Source of the DNA: Micromonospora echinofusca
GTDB lineage: Bacteria > Actinomycetota > Actinomycetes > Mycobacteriales > Micromonosporaceae
Direction of reading: 5' to 3'
Assembly: GCF_900091445.1 (NCBI RefSeq)
Contig: NZ_LT607733.1
Span: 4,491,001-4,555,000, forward strand
Length of the DNA stretch: 64,000 nt
A program made the translations under genes and the position numbers. The notes below the pieces were generated by a model, which made no database searches, was not told the DNA's origin, and was given only the letters and a program-made list of their open reading frames with translations. This document shows positions 45,860 through 58,488 of this stretch, in pieces (position 1 is the stretch's first letter; each line of letters begins with the position of its first letter).

Positions 45860-47302
45860 TCAGCGGCCCGGCGGGGCGGGGCGCATCGTCCGCAGCCACC
45901 GCCGGCGCCGCCGCCAGAGCAGCACCGACCCCAGCACGGCGGCGACCAGCAGGGCCGGCGGCACCGCCACGAACAGGATGACCGGCCGGGCCGGGAACGG
46001 ACGAGGGTCGGTCGCCGGGGCGCCGAAGCGGCCGGCCACCAGCAGGTCCCGCGCCACGTCCATCGCCCACACCGGGCCGGGCGGGTCGAGCAGCGTCTCG
46101 ACGTGACCGTCGGGGCGCAGGGCCACCAGCCGGACGTGCCCGGTCTCCCAGTAGCCGGTGTCGTTCCATTCCGGGAGGTCGGTAGTGCTGGTGCCCGGCT
46201 CCGGTTCGTAACGCACCGCCACCAGGTCGGTCCCACCACGCCAGCCGAGCGCCCGCAGTGCCTGCCCGCGTACCGGCGGGAGCGCGGGGCCGGCGCCGTC
46301 GCGTCCGGTGGCGGCGTCGACGTACTCGACCCGCCAGGTGCGCGCGGCCCGCTGGTCCGCGTCGCACCGGCTCAGGCAGCCGTCCAGGTGGAGCACGGCG
46401 ACGGCCGAGCCGTCGGGGGTGAACGCGCCGATCCCGGCGAGCCGGCGGTCCGGCCCCAGCTGCCTGGACCAGGACGACTCCCCGTTGCGGTCGAGCATGA
46501 CCAGTTCGTCGCCCGCGCTGGCCACGATCCGTGAACCGTCCGGGGAGAAGGCGGCCAGCGAGCCGGTCCGCACGCTCCACCGGTCGCCGAGGCCCGGCCC
46601 GAGGTCCCTGGTCGCGCCGCTGGCCAGCTCCAACAGCACCAGCCGGCTGGGCCACGGGCCGTCGTAGCCGGCGTCCTGGCCGGTGCGCTCGGCATGGTGC
46701 AGGACGAGCAGCGCGCTGCCGTCGGGCGCCCAGGCCACCGGCGTACCGCAGCAGGTGCTGCCGGCCCAGCCGGTGAAGACCCGGCGGCTGCCGTCGGTGA
46801 GGTCGGTGACGCCCACCCAGCCATCGGTGAAGCTGTCGGCGACGTACCGGCCGTCCGGGGAGAGCAGTACCTCCTCCCCCGCGACACTCTCCCGGCCGCC
46901 GTAGAGCAGCATCCGGTACCGGCCGTCGCGGCCGAGGACCGCGACCTTGCCCTCGTGGTCGAGGCCGTCGATGCCGCGCAGGCCGAGGCCGCCGCCGCTG
47001 AACAGCAGCGAGGCGGGCCCGGGCGGGTCCTGCTCCACGGTGGCCTGCCACATGTACGGCAGGCCGATCCGCTCCGGCACGCCGTCCGGGGCGGCCGCAG
47101 GCGTCGCCCACGGGCCCGGGGCCCCGAGCCCGGCCGGCACGCCGAGCGCGCAGGCCAGCGTCGCGACCAGGACCGCCCCGGCGGTACGCCAGCGGGCCCG
47201 CCGCCGCTGCCGCCGCCCGGCGGCCCACGGGTCACCGGGCAGCCGGGCCGGCGGCATCCGCTCGCCCAGCTCACGCAGCGCGGTACGCAACTCGTCGCTC
47301 AT
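45860..47302 (-). CDS. Membrane-anchored beta-propeller-like protein, partner of sigma factor
   Basis: 480 residues. A short N-terminal cytoplasmic part (MSDELRTALRELGERMPPAR) precedes a membrane helix (about 37-62), then about 360 extracytoplasmic residues with repeated blades (LLSPDGRYVADS, WAPDGSALLVLH, FSPDGSRIVASA, FTPDGSAVAVLH), and a C-terminal helix (about 437-462) with a basic tail. The gene overlaps the sigma factor gene (ATGA), as anti-sigma or sensor proteins of SigE-family systems do. It may hold the sigma factor inactive and sense envelope signals (inference). Confidence 0.78.
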   Translation of the reverse strand: MSDELRTALRELGERMPPARLPGDPWAAGRRQRRRARWRTAGAVLVATLACALGVPAGLGAPGPWATPAAAPDGVPERIGLPYMWQATVEQDPPGPASLLFSGGGLGLRGIDGLDHEGKVAVLGRDGRYRMLLYGGRESVAGEEVLLSPDGRYVADSFTDGWVGVTDLTDGSRRVFTGWAGSTCCGTPVAWAPDGSALLVLHHAERTGQDAGYDGPWPSRLVLLELASGATRDLGPGLGDRWSVRTGSLAAFSPDGSRIVASAGDELVMLDRNGESSWSRQLGPDRRLAGIGAFTPDGSAVAVLHLDGCLSRCDADQRAARTWRVEYVDAATGRDGAGPALPPVRGQALRALGWRGGTDLVAVRYEPEPGTSTTDLPEWNDTGYWETGHVRLVALRPDGHVETLLDPPGPVWAMDVARDLLVAGRFGAPATDPRPFPARPVILFVAVPPALLVAAVLGSVLLWRRRRRWLRTMRPAPPGR

Positions 47303-47823
47303 CGGTCCCTCCGTGTGGTCACGCCGACCAGGTCGGCCAGTTCGGGGGCGTGTGCCCGCAGCCGCGCCAGGGCGTCCCGCGTCTGGCTCTTGACGGTCGA
47401 GACCGAGCAGCCGAGCGCGTCAGCGGTCTCCGCCTCGGTGAGGTCCTCGAAGAAGCGCAGCACCAGCACGGCCCGTTGGCGTGGGGCGAGCCGGGCGAGT
47501 GCGGCACGGACCACCATCGCGCGGGCGACCCCGGCGCTCCCGTCGGGCGTCGCCTGCTCCGGCGGGTCCGCGCGCAGGTCCACCTGCCGCCAGCGACGCC
47601 GCCAGAGCGAGACGTGCTGGGTGTACATGACCCGCCGGACGTACGGCTCGGGGTCGCCGGCCGCGCTCACCCGCTCCCAGTGCCGGGCCACCCGGACCAG
47701 CGTGAGCTGCACGAGATCCTCGGCCTGGTGCCGGTCACCGGTCAGCAGCCACGCCGCCCGGGACAGGGCCGCGATCCGCCCGGACACGTACGCGCGGAAC
47801 GACTCCTCAGGGTCCACACCCAC
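47299..47823 (-). CDS. SigE-family ECF RNA polymerase sigma factor
   Basis: 174 residues. Region 2: FRAYVSGRIAALSRAAWLLTGDRHQAEDLVQ with VRRVMYTQHVSLWRRR. Region 4: ALARLAPRQRAVLVLRFFEDLTEAETADALGCSVSTVKSQ with the typical helix-turn-helix. The match is to the actinobacterial SigE family (Streptomyces SCO-type ECF with this AEDLVQ opening). Start GTG 47823. Coupled to the membrane partner encoded next. Confidence 0.92.
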   Translation of the reverse strand: MGVDPEESFRAYVSGRIAALSRAAWLLTGDRHQAEDLVQLTLVRVARHWERVSAAGDPEPYVRRVMYTQHVSLWRRRWRQVDLRADPPEQATPDGSAGVARAMVVRAALARLAPRQRAVLVLRFFEDLTEAETADALGCSVSTVKSQTRDALARLRAHAPELADLVGVTTRRDR

Positions 47824-47881
47824 CTCCCGACACGGAGCACGCCCGGCGGTGGCCGCGCGGGTGGGTCCGGCGGGGAGTTTT

Positions 47882-48406
47882 TCAGGCGTCCCAGATCAGG
47901 TCGCGGTCACCGCAGCGGCGGGCGCCCTCGGCGGGGCGGTGCGGGGTGAGCCGGCCGTCGGGCATCAGGTGGGACACCGGCACGCCGTGGGCCAGCACGG
48001 CGACGTCGGCGATCAGCCGCCGGTGGCAGCGCCACCAGACGCTCTCGCTGCACATCACCGCCGTGGTCCGGGTCGCCGCGTCGGCCAGCACCGCGTCCAG
48101 CGCCGCCCGGAAGTCGGCGGTACGGGTGTACGCCGCGTACGCCCGGAAGGCGGCGACGGTCCACCAGGCGTCCGGCTCCTCGGTGCCGGCAGGGGTGTGC
48201 CGCCGGCCGCCGAGGTGCTGCTCCCAGCGGTAGTCCACGCCGGCCGCCGGCAGCCAGCGGGCCAGCTCCTCCCGGCGTACGTCGGGGTTGGTCCGGCTCG
48301 CCGGGAACCGCCGCACGTCCACGACGAGCGCGACCCCGGCACCCGTCAGCAGCTCGCCCAGCCGTTCCCGGTCCGCCGCCCCGTGTCCCACCGTCAGCAG
48401 TGTCAC
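47882..48406 (-). CDS. DUF488 domain-containing protein
   Basis: 174 residues from GTG 48406. TLLTVGHGAADRERL at the start, VDVRRFPASRTNPDVRREEL, LGGRRHTPAG and the Cys-containing VMCSESVWWRCHRRLIAD are the DUF488 marks. Function unknown; the conserved Cys/His resemble those of small nucleic-acid- or metal-related enzymes. The huge open frame upstream is antisense to other genes. Divergent from the AbiEi-like remnant, starts 9 bp apart. Confidence 0.85.
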   Translation of the reverse strand: MTLLTVGHGAADRERLGELLTGAGVALVVDVRRFPASRTNPDVRREELARWLPAAGVDYRWEQHLGGRRHTPAGTEEPDAWWTVAAFRAYAAYTRTADFRAALDAVLADAATRTTAVMCSESVWWRCHRRLIADVAVLAHGVPVSHLMPDGRLTPHRPAEGARRCGDRDLIWDA

Positions 48407-48415
48407 GAGGAGGAT

Positions 48416-48823
48416 ATGCCCCGATTCCCGGGTGGCTACCGCCCGCGCGAGGCGGAGACCGCCGGGATCTCCGCGCGGGGCGGGCGACGCGGCCGGGCGG
48501 CGAGGGTGGTACGGGTGCGCCCCGACCTTCCGGCCGACGAGGCCGACGCCCTCGACTGGCTGGCGTTCGAACAGGCCGGCGTCGTCACCACCGCCCAGGT
48601 GACCCGGTCGCTGACCGAGGGCACCGTACGCGGACGCGTGCGCTCCGGGCGGTGGCGCTCGATCTGCCGGGGCGTCGTGCTGATGGGCAACGGCCGGCTC
48701 ACTCGGGACCAGCAGTTGTGGGTGGCGGTGCTCGCCGCGGGTCCCCGGGGCCGTACTGGCCGGACAGTTGCCGTTCCACGGGAACGGCAACTGTCCAAGG
48801 TTCTCCGATGGCGCGGACGGTGA
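48416..48823 (+). pseudogene. AbiEi-antitoxin-like / DUF559-type gene, truncated and frameshifted
   Basis: The start (ATG 48416 after GAGGAGG) and the first ~100 residues look intact: DWLAFEQAGVVTTAQVTRSL, GRVRSGRWRSICRGVVLM, RDQQLWVAVLAAGP, matching the winged-helix N-terminus of AbiEi-like proteins of about 300 residues. After AAGP the family continues GAVLAG; here that peptide is encoded in the next frame (one extra C in CCCCGGGG), and homology stops where a perfect hairpin begins (48762). The C-terminal two thirds are absent. Confidence 0.7.
48762..48796. repeat. Perfect 16-bp inverted repeat at the gene break
   Basis: GGACAGTTGCCGTTCC (48762-48777) pairs exactly with 48781-48796 over a 3-nt loop, directly where AbiEi-like coding similarity ends. 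May be a mobile palindrome or the product of the deletion. Confidence 0.8.
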
Positions 48824-48833
48824 CGTCCGCGCC
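48810..48833. terminator. Terminator of the GH9 cellulase gene
   Basis: GGCGCGGAC (48810-48818) pairs with GTCCGCGCC (48825-48833) over GGTGAC, 14 bases beyond the cellulase stop on the minus strand. Confidence 0.7.
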
Positions 48834-48846
48834 ACCGGATCGTGCG

Positions 48847-52972
<4,126 letters not shown>

Positions 52973-53210
52973 CCCCACCCAGCGCCGACCCGGCCGCCGG
53001 ACACCTCGTCCGGCGGCCGGTCCTCGTCTCCGCCCCGGACGGCCCGCCACCCGGACGCCCGACGGGCCTCCCGCGACCACCGGACGTTCATCACATCATC
53101 TAAGTACGTCGATGTGACGTCGACATATGCCCAGGTCAACCTGCCGGAAGGGGTCCAAAAAGACGCGGCGGGACCGGTGCGACGCGGGGCCGGCGTTCCG
53201 GCATACGAAC

Positions 53211-53248
53211 GTACTGTTGCCGCGCCGCTTCCCGGCGCGCGACAGTAC
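53211..53248 (+). promoter_or_regulatory. Imperfect palindrome upstream of aldehyde dehydrogenase
   Basis: GTACTGTTGCCGCGCCG (53211-53227) faces CGGCGCGCGACAGTAC (53233-53248), pairing with one extra base on one side. It is 60 bp before the start and may be an operator or leader hairpin. Around 53100, GTCGATGTGACGTCGAC adds another short palindrome. No gene is seen in 52973-53307. Confidence 0.45.
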
Positions 53249-53307
53249 GCCTCACCAGCGGTGCCATCGACGCCGCCGCTCCCCCGGTCAACCCTGAGGA
53301 GATCGCG

Positions 53308-54873
53308 ATGGCTCTACGACTCGCCGAAGGCACCGCCTGGTCCGACACCCTCGCCCGCGCCGTGGCCGCCGCACCGGAGGCGTTCGGCTCCCCGGTCGAC
53401 GGCGTCACCACGCTGCACAACCTCGTACGCGGCGACTGGCACGCCGTGGGCTCGCCCAGCCCGGTCCGCACGCCGGTGGACAACACCGTGCTGGTCAGCC
53501 TGGCCCGCCTCGACGCCGAATCCGCCCGCGCCGCGGTCGCGTACGCCGCCGCCGCGCACCGGGTCTGGGCCGACACCCCGCTCGCCGACCGCAAGGCCCG
53601 GGTCACCGACGCCCTGGACGCGCTCACCGCCCACCGCGACCTGCTCGCCCTGCTGCTGGTCTGGGAGATCGGCAAGCCGTGGCGGCTGGCCTGCGCCGAC
53701 GTGGACCGGGCGCTCGACGGCGTCCGGTGGTACGTCGACGAGATCGACCGGATGCTCGCCGACGGCCGGGAGCCGCTGCCGGGACCGGTCAGCAACATCG
53801 CGTCGTGGAACTACCCGATGAGCGTGCTCGTGCACGCCGAACTGGTGCAGTTGCTCGCCGGCAACGCGGTCATCGCGAAGACCCCGTCGCAGGGCGGGGC
53901 GGTCTGCCTCACCGTCGCGCACGCGCTGATGCGCCGGGCCGGGCTGCCCGCCACCCTGGTCTCCGGCGGCGGCGAGGAGCTGTCCGAGGTGCTCGTACGG
54001 GCGCCGGAGATCGGCGCGGTGGCGTTCGTCGGCGGGCGCTCCAACGGCGGCAAGGTCGCCGCCGCGCTGCTCGACTCCGACAAGCGGCACTTCATCGAGC
54101 AGGAGGGCCTCAACGCGTGGGGCATCTGGCACTTCTCCCAGTGGGACCTGCTCGCCGGGCACCTGAAGAAGGGCTTCGAGTACGGCAAGCAGCGCTGCAC
54201 CGCGTACCCGCGCTTCGTGGTCCAGCGGGACCTCGTCGACGAGTTCCTCGACATGTACCTGCCGGTGGTGCGCTCCGTCCGGTTCGGACACCCGCTCGCC
54301 GTCGGCGACGGCTGGACCGCCGGTAACCCGCTGCCCGAGCTGGACTTCGGCCCGCTGATCAGCGGCGCCAAGGCCGACGAGCTGCGCCGCAAGGTCGACG
54401 AGGCGGTACGCGGCGGCGCCGTGCCGCTGCACCGCGGCAAGCTGCACGGCGCGCCGTTCCTCGACGGGCAGGACACCTCCGCGTACGTGGCCCCGTCGGT
54501 GCTGCTGGCCCCGCCCGGGCGGTCCCGGCTGATGCACGCCGAGCCGTTCGGCCCCGTCGACACCATCGTCGTGGTGGACACCACCGACGAGCTGCTGGCC
54601 GCGATGAACGCCTCGAACGGCGCGCTGGTCGCCTCGCTGGCCTGCGACGACGAGGAGTTGGCCGGCAAGCTCGCGGTCGACCTCCAGGCGTTCAAGGTGG
54701 GCATCAACAAGCCGCGCTCGCGGGGCGACCGCGACGAGCCGTTCGGCGGCCGGGGCGCGTCCTGGAAGGGCGCCTTCGTCGGCGGCGACCTGCTGGTGCA
54801 GGCCGTCACCCAGGGCGGCGACGGCCGGCTCTACGGCAACTTCCCCGACTACAGCAGCTACCCCGCCACCTGA
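53308..54873 (+). CDS. Aldehyde dehydrogenase family protein
   Basis: 521 residues, complete. Features: the NAD-binding region SNIASWNYPMSVLVHAELVQ with KTPSQGG, catalytic Glu candidate in FIEQEGLNAWG, catalytic Cys in YGKQRCTAYPRF, and EPFGPVDTIV near the end. The N-terminus differs from classical ALDHs, and the sequence fits a diverged branch of the phenylacetaldehyde/betaine-aldehyde group. Substrate unknown. It stands alone with its own leader palindrome and terminator. Confidence 0.88.
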   Translation: MALRLAEGTAWSDTLARAVAAAPEAFGSPVDGVTTLHNLVRGDWHAVGSPSPVRTPVDNTVLVSLARLDAESARAAVAYAAAAHRVWADTPLADRKARVTDALDALTAHRDLLALLLVWEIGKPWRLACADVDRALDGVRWYVDEIDRMLADGREPLPGPVSNIASWNYPMSVLVHAELVQLLAGNAVIAKTPSQGGAVCLTVAHALMRRAGLPATLVSGGGEELSEVLVRAPEIGAVAFVGGRSNGGKVAAALLDSDKRHFIEQEGLNAWGIWHFSQWDLLAGHLKKGFEYGKQRCTAYPRFVVQRDLVDEFLDMYLPVVRSVRFGHPLAVGDGWTAGNPLPELDFGPLISGAKADELRRKVDEAVRGGAVPLHRGKLHGAPFLDGQDTSAYVAPSVLLAPPGRSRLMHAEPFGPVDTIVVVDTTDELLAAMNASNGALVASLACDDEELAGKLAVDLQAFKVGINKPRSRGDRDEPFGGRGASWKGAFVGGDLLVQAVTQGGDGRLYGNFPDYSSYPAT

Positions 54874-54880
54874 GACGTGA

Positions 54881-54917
54881 GGCAGCGCCCCCTGTGCACG
54901 TCGCAGGGGGCCCTGCC
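54881..54917 (+). terminator. Terminator of the aldehyde dehydrogenase gene
   Basis: GCCCCCTG (54887-54894) pairs with CAGGGGGC (54904-54911); outer GGCAG (54881-54885) pairs with CTGCC (54913-54917) with one mismatch between. Begins eight bases after the stop codon. Confidence 0.7.
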
Positions 54918-54944
54918 GACACCACGGACGCGTACCGTCGAGTG

Positions 54945-55340
54945 ATGTCGATCATCGCGCAACTCTCCCTGGGAGTGTCCGATCCGCAGCGGGCGGCGGC
55001 CTTCTGGTCGGCCGCGCTGGGCTACCACCGCCGCCCGCCCCGGTACGCCGGCGACGACTGGATCGTGCTGGAGCCGCCGCCCGGCGTGCCGGGCACCGCC
55101 ATCGCCATGGACGTCAGCGAGAGCCCGGCCGAGGAGTTCCCCCGCATCCACCTCGACATCGACGCCGGCGACCGGGACCTCCACGAGGAGGTGGCGCGGC
55201 TCGTGGCGCTCGGCGCGCACCCGGTCGACTGGCGGCACTACCCGACCGACCCGCACCCGGCCGAACCGCCGTACGTGGTGCTCGCCGACCCGGAGGGCAA
55301 CCGGTTCTGCGTGCAGGGGACGCGCGCACCCGCGACGTGA
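54945..55340 (+). CDS. VOC-family (glyoxalase-like) protein
   Basis: 131 residues from ATG 54945 (GTG 54942 possible). Two beta-alpha-beta-beta-beta units: SIIAQLSLGVSDPQRAAAFW with DDWIVLEPP, and RIHLDIDAGDRDLHEEV with VVLADPEGNRFCVQG. The metal-binding residues of glyoxalase are partly kept (HLDID, LADPEGNRF). Function unknown, likely small-molecule binding. A second VOC gene was split by the transposon at 2454. Confidence 0.88.
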   Translation: MSIIAQLSLGVSDPQRAAAFWSAALGYHRRPPRYAGDDWIVLEPPPGVPGTAIAMDVSESPAEEFPRIHLDIDAGDRDLHEEVARLVALGAHPVDWRHYPTDPHPAEPPYVVLADPEGNRFCVQGTRAPAT

Positions 55341-55361
55341 CGCCTCCGCGCGCCCGCCGCG

Positions 55362-56423
55362 TCAGCAGGGGCCCCTTCCGTTGACCGAGGGCACGCCCGC
55401 GGTGAGCGGGACGGTGAGGCTGACCAGCGCGCCGTCCCGCTCGGCCGCGGCCGGCCGGTCGAGCCGCCGCACGGTGCGCAGCATCGGCGCGTTCTCCGCG
55501 TGGACGTGCAGCACCAGGGCCGCGTGACCGGCCTGCTCGGCGTGCCGGACCAGCCGGCGCAGCAGGGCCGAGCCGAGGCCCCGCCGCTGCCAGTCGTCGC
55601 GCACCAGCAGCGCCGCCTCGGCCTCGTCGCCCTCGGCGAGCAGGTTCGCCATCGCCACCACCGACCCGGTCGCGCCGGCGTCGCCGGCCGTGGCGAGCAG
55701 GGTCACGCCCCGGGCCGGCTCCAGCAGCCGGCGCAGCCGGGCCGGCGAGGGAGCCGCCGCACCGCCCAGGTAGCGGCGGTGCCGGCTGCGCGCCGAGCAG
55801 CCCTCGTGCAACTCGACGACGCCGGGCAGGTCGTCGACGGTTGCGGGTCGTACGGCCGCCTCGGCGCCGTCGGGCAGCACCAGGGTGACCTGCTCGGCGG
55901 CCCGGCGCGCGACGGCCGCCGACAGCTCGACCAGGGCCTGGGCGCGGGCGTACTCGGCCGGGGTGAAGCCCGGCACGGCGCGGCGCAGCGCGAACGACCC
56001 GCCGGCCGGGTCGTCCAGCAGCATCGTGGTCTCGGCGAGCCCGCCGCCGGAGCCGGTCGACGCGGGCCGCCAGGCGACCGCGTCCGCGCCGAGCAGGGCG
56101 CGCAGCGCCTCGCCGGTCGCGTCCGGGTCCCGCACCAGCCGGGTGGCCAGGCCGAGCGCCCGGGTCGGCTGGTCGGCGAGCCCGCGCGCCTCGCTGCGCG
56201 CCACCCAGCAGTCCCGGCCCCGCCCCCGGTGCACGGCGGCGACGAGGCCGGCCTCGTCGAGCGAGTCGGGCGCGTCGACCAGGAAGTCGTCGACGGCGCC
56301 CCGCTCGGTGGTGTGCACCTGCACGGCGAGGATGTTGACCCCTCGCAACGCCAGGCTCGCCGTCAGCACCGACAGGTAGCCCGGCCGGTCGTCCACGGTC
56401 GCCCGGATCCGCCACAGCGTCAT
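55362..56423 (-). CDS. ACT-domain/GNAT acetyltransferase fusion protein
   Basis: 353 residues. The first ~75 residues are an ACT domain (RIRATVDDRPGYLSVLTASL, ILAVQVHTTERGAVDDFLVD), normally an amino-acid sensor. After a linker of about 120 residues comes a GNAT domain (VRPATVDDLPGVVELHEGCS, VRDDWQRRGLGSALLRRLV for acetyl-CoA, LHVHAENAPMLRTVRRL). This suggests an acetyltransferase allosterically governed by an amino acid, acting on a protein or metabolite. Similar to ACT-GNAT proteins of actinobacteria linked to amino-acid signalling. Upstream partner: the ACT protein at 56547. Confidence 0.85.
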   Translation of the reverse strand: MTLWRIRATVDDRPGYLSVLTASLALRGVNILAVQVHTTERGAVDDFLVDAPDSLDEAGLVAAVHRGRGRDCWVARSEARGLADQPTRALGLATRLVRDPDATGEALRALLGADAVAWRPASTGSGGGLAETTMLLDDPAGGSFALRRAVPGFTPAEYARAQALVELSAAVARRAAEQVTLVLPDGAEAAVRPATVDDLPGVVELHEGCSARSRHRRYLGGAAAPSPARLRRLLEPARGVTLLATAGDAGATGSVVAMANLLAEGDEAEAALLVRDDWQRRGLGSALLRRLVRHAEQAGHAALVLHVHAENAPMLRTVRRLDRPAAAERDGALVSLTVPLTAGVPSVNGRGPC

Positions 56424-56546
56424 GGTTCGCTCCCTTCCCCCGTACGAGGCTCGCGGGTCGCTGTTGCGGGCCGGTTGCTCCCGGGTGACGGCTCCGGTCC
56501 CGGCACGGCGACCTGCGCCACACCGGCCGCCGCCGGCCGGCCCGGC

Positions 56547-57251
56547 TCAGGGGTTCGCGGCCACCGGGGGCGCCCCGACCAGGTCGAGCCGGTCGCCGAG
56601 GATCACCGCGGCGGCCCGCACGAGCTGCGCCAGCCGGTCCACCTCCGTGGCGTGGAAAGCCGCCGCGGCCGGCGTCCCGGCGCACTCGCGGGCGGCCACC
56701 AGCACCAGGCCCGCCCGGCCGAACGGCGCGACCGCGACGTGCGGGCCGGCCGCGACGCTGATCGCCCGGGCGCGCAGCGGGGTCACCTCCGGCAGCGGCG
56801 GCGGTACGGGGGCACGCCAGCTCGCGTACCCGACGGTCGCCTCCCCGGCGGCGCCGGTCCGGGAGGCCCAGTCCACGGGCACCACCGCGGCCACCGCCCA
56901 GTCGGCGGCGAGCAGCCCGGGCACGGCGTCGACCAGCGTGGCGACGCCGTCGACCGGGTTGGCCGCGACCTGGGCCAGCAGTTCGGCGTCCTGCCCCGAC
57001 GTGGTGGGCGCGCCGATCGCCCGCCACACCCCGTCCACCCGGACGCCGGGGATCGCCGCCAGCCCGGCGAGCAGCCGCTCGACCCGCGCCGCGCCCGGCC
57101 AGACCACGGTGAAGTCGTCCACCGCCCGCCCGCCGAGCCGCTCCAGGACGACCACCTGGACGATGTCCGCACCGGACACGCCCATGGTGCGCGCCACCTG
57201 ACCGAGCGTGCCCGGACGGTCCGGCAGGGTGACCCGAACTCGCAGCAACAT
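56547..57251 (-). CDS. ACT-domain protein
   Basis: 234 residues from ATG 57251. An ACT domain at about 1-70 (LRVRVTLPDRPGTLGQVART, IVQVVVLERLGGRAVDDFTV) is followed by a ~150-residue GAF-like region (AVAAVVPVDWASRTG, RAISVAAGPHVAVAP, CAGTPAAAAFHATEVDRLAQ). No enzyme motif is visible, so it is probably a sensor or regulator of amino-acid metabolism. Its ACT domain resembles that of the ACT-GNAT protein 124 bp downstream, suggesting a functional pair. Confidence 0.78.
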   Translation of the reverse strand: MLLRVRVTLPDRPGTLGQVARTMGVSGADIVQVVVLERLGGRAVDDFTVVWPGAARVERLLAGLAAIPGVRVDGVWRAIGAPTTSGQDAELLAQVAANPVDGVATLVDAVPGLLAADWAVAAVVPVDWASRTGAAGEATVGYASWRAPVPPPLPEVTPLRARAISVAAGPHVAVAPFGRAGLVLVAARECAGTPAAAAFHATEVDRLAQLVRAAAVILGDRLDLVGAPPVAANP

Positions 57252-57367
57252 GTCTGAACCCTCCGCTCGGCGGGCCGGCACCACGGGCCGGCAGGCTGGG
57301 CCCCAGCCTGGTGGGTGGCCGTTTCGCCCCTGTTGCAGCGGCATGTCCCGAGGGTCAAATCCCGACC

Positions 57368-57396
57368 TTGACAGAATGGCGGAGCTGCCATCAACT
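57368..57396 (+). promoter_or_regulatory. Probable promoter of the APH/acyl-CoA dehydrogenase operon
   Basis: TTGACA (57368-57373), 17-nt spacer, then TCAACT (57391-57396). The expected start is near 57403, the A of the ATG used here, so translation would be leaderless. The -10 is weak, so confidence is limited. Confidence 0.4.
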
Positions 57397-57402
57397 AATC
57401 GG

Positions 57403-58488
57403 ATGACCGAGCCGGCCGTCGACGCGCACGGGCCGGGCAGTGTGCCCGCCCCCGCCTCCCCCCGCGGGCTGGATCTCGACCGGCTCGCCGATCACCTGGC
57501 CCGGCACCGGCCCGACCTGGCCGACGGCCCGCTGCGGGCCCGGCTGATCGCGGGCGGCAAGTCCAACCTGACCTACCTGCTGGCGCTCGGCGAGCGCGAG
57601 GTGGTGCTGCGCCGCCCGCCGCTCGGGCACGTGCTGGCCACCGCGCACGACATGGCCCGAGAGTACCGGGTGATCTCCGCGCTGGCGCCGACCGACGTGC
57701 CGGTGCCCGCCGCGCTGCTGCTCTGCGAGGACGCCGAGGTCATCGGCGCGCCCTTCTACCTGATGGAACGGGTGCACGGCGAGGTGTTCCGCACCCGCGC
57801 CCAGACCGATCCGCTCACCGCCGAGCAGCGGCGGGAGCTGGCGCTGGCGATGATGGACACCCTCGCCGCGCTGCACGCGGTCGAGCCCGCCTCGGTCGGG
57901 CTGGCCGACTTCGGCCGGCCCGAGGGCTACCTCGCACGGCAGGTACGCCGCTGGGCGGGCCAGCTCGACCGGTCCCGCAGCCGGCCGCTGCCCGGCATCG
58001 AGGAGCTGCGGGACCTGCTCGCCGGCACCGCGCCGGAGGGCGCCAACGCCGGCCGGATCGTGCACGGCGACTACCGGCTGGACAACCTGCTCGCCACCGT
58101 CGACCCGGTGGCCGTACGGGCCGTGCTCGACTGGGAGATGGCCACCCTCGGCGACCCGCTGGCCGACCTCGGGCTGCTGCTGACCTACTGGGACGTGCTC
58201 GGCGGCAGCGACTCGGCCGCCGGCAACCCGGTCGCCGACGGGCTCGGCCCGCGTGCCGGGTTCCCCACCGGCGCGGAGCTGATCGCCCGGTACGCGGGGC
58301 GCGGCGACGTCGACGTCGGGCCGCTGCACTGGCACGTCGCGCTCGGCTGCTTCAAGCTCGCGGTGATCTGCGAGGGCATCCACTACCGGCACACGCTCGG
58401 GCAGACGCTCGGCGAGGGCTTCGACCGGATCGGCGACATGGTGGCACCGCTGGTCGAACACGGGCTGACCGCCGCCAGGGAGCGGTGA
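57403..58488 (+). CDS. Phosphotransferase family protein (ACAD10-type APH domain)
   Basis: 361 residues (ATG 57376 would give 370). The kinase-like fold has [13 protein letters not shown] (nucleotide loop), [10 protein letters not shown], catalytic [12 protein letters not shown] and metal-binding [16 protein letters not shown]. Together with the acyl-CoA dehydrogenase encoded next (overlapping TGATG) it corresponds to the two halves of eukaryotic ACAD10/11, which phosphorylate and dehydrate 4-hydroxy acyl-CoAs so they can enter beta-oxidation. That pairing is strong context for the function. Confidence 0.9.
   Translation: MTEPAVDAHGPGSVPAPASPRGLDLDRLADHLARHRPDLADGPLRARLIAGGKSNLTYLLALGEREVVLRRPPLGHVLATAHDMAREYRVISALAPTDVPVPAALLLCEDAEVIGAPFYLMERVHGEVFRTRAQTDPLTAEQRRELALAMMDTLAALHAVEPASVGLADFGRPEGYLARQVRRWAGQLDRSRSRPLPGIEELRDLLAGTAPEGANAGRIVHGDYRLDNLLATVDPVAVRAVLDWEMATLGDPLADLGLLLTYWDVLGGSDSAAGNPVADGLGPRAGFPTGAELIARYAGRGDVDVGPLHWHVALGCFKLAVICEGIHYRHTLGQTLGEGFDRIGDMVAPLVEHGLTAARER

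Noticed and set aside
45060..47228. 722-codon minus-strand frame overlapping bsaP, the acetyltransferase and the propeller protein
   Set aside because: Shadow frame: it is antisense to bsaP and the GNAT gene and in a different frame from the membrane protein gene.
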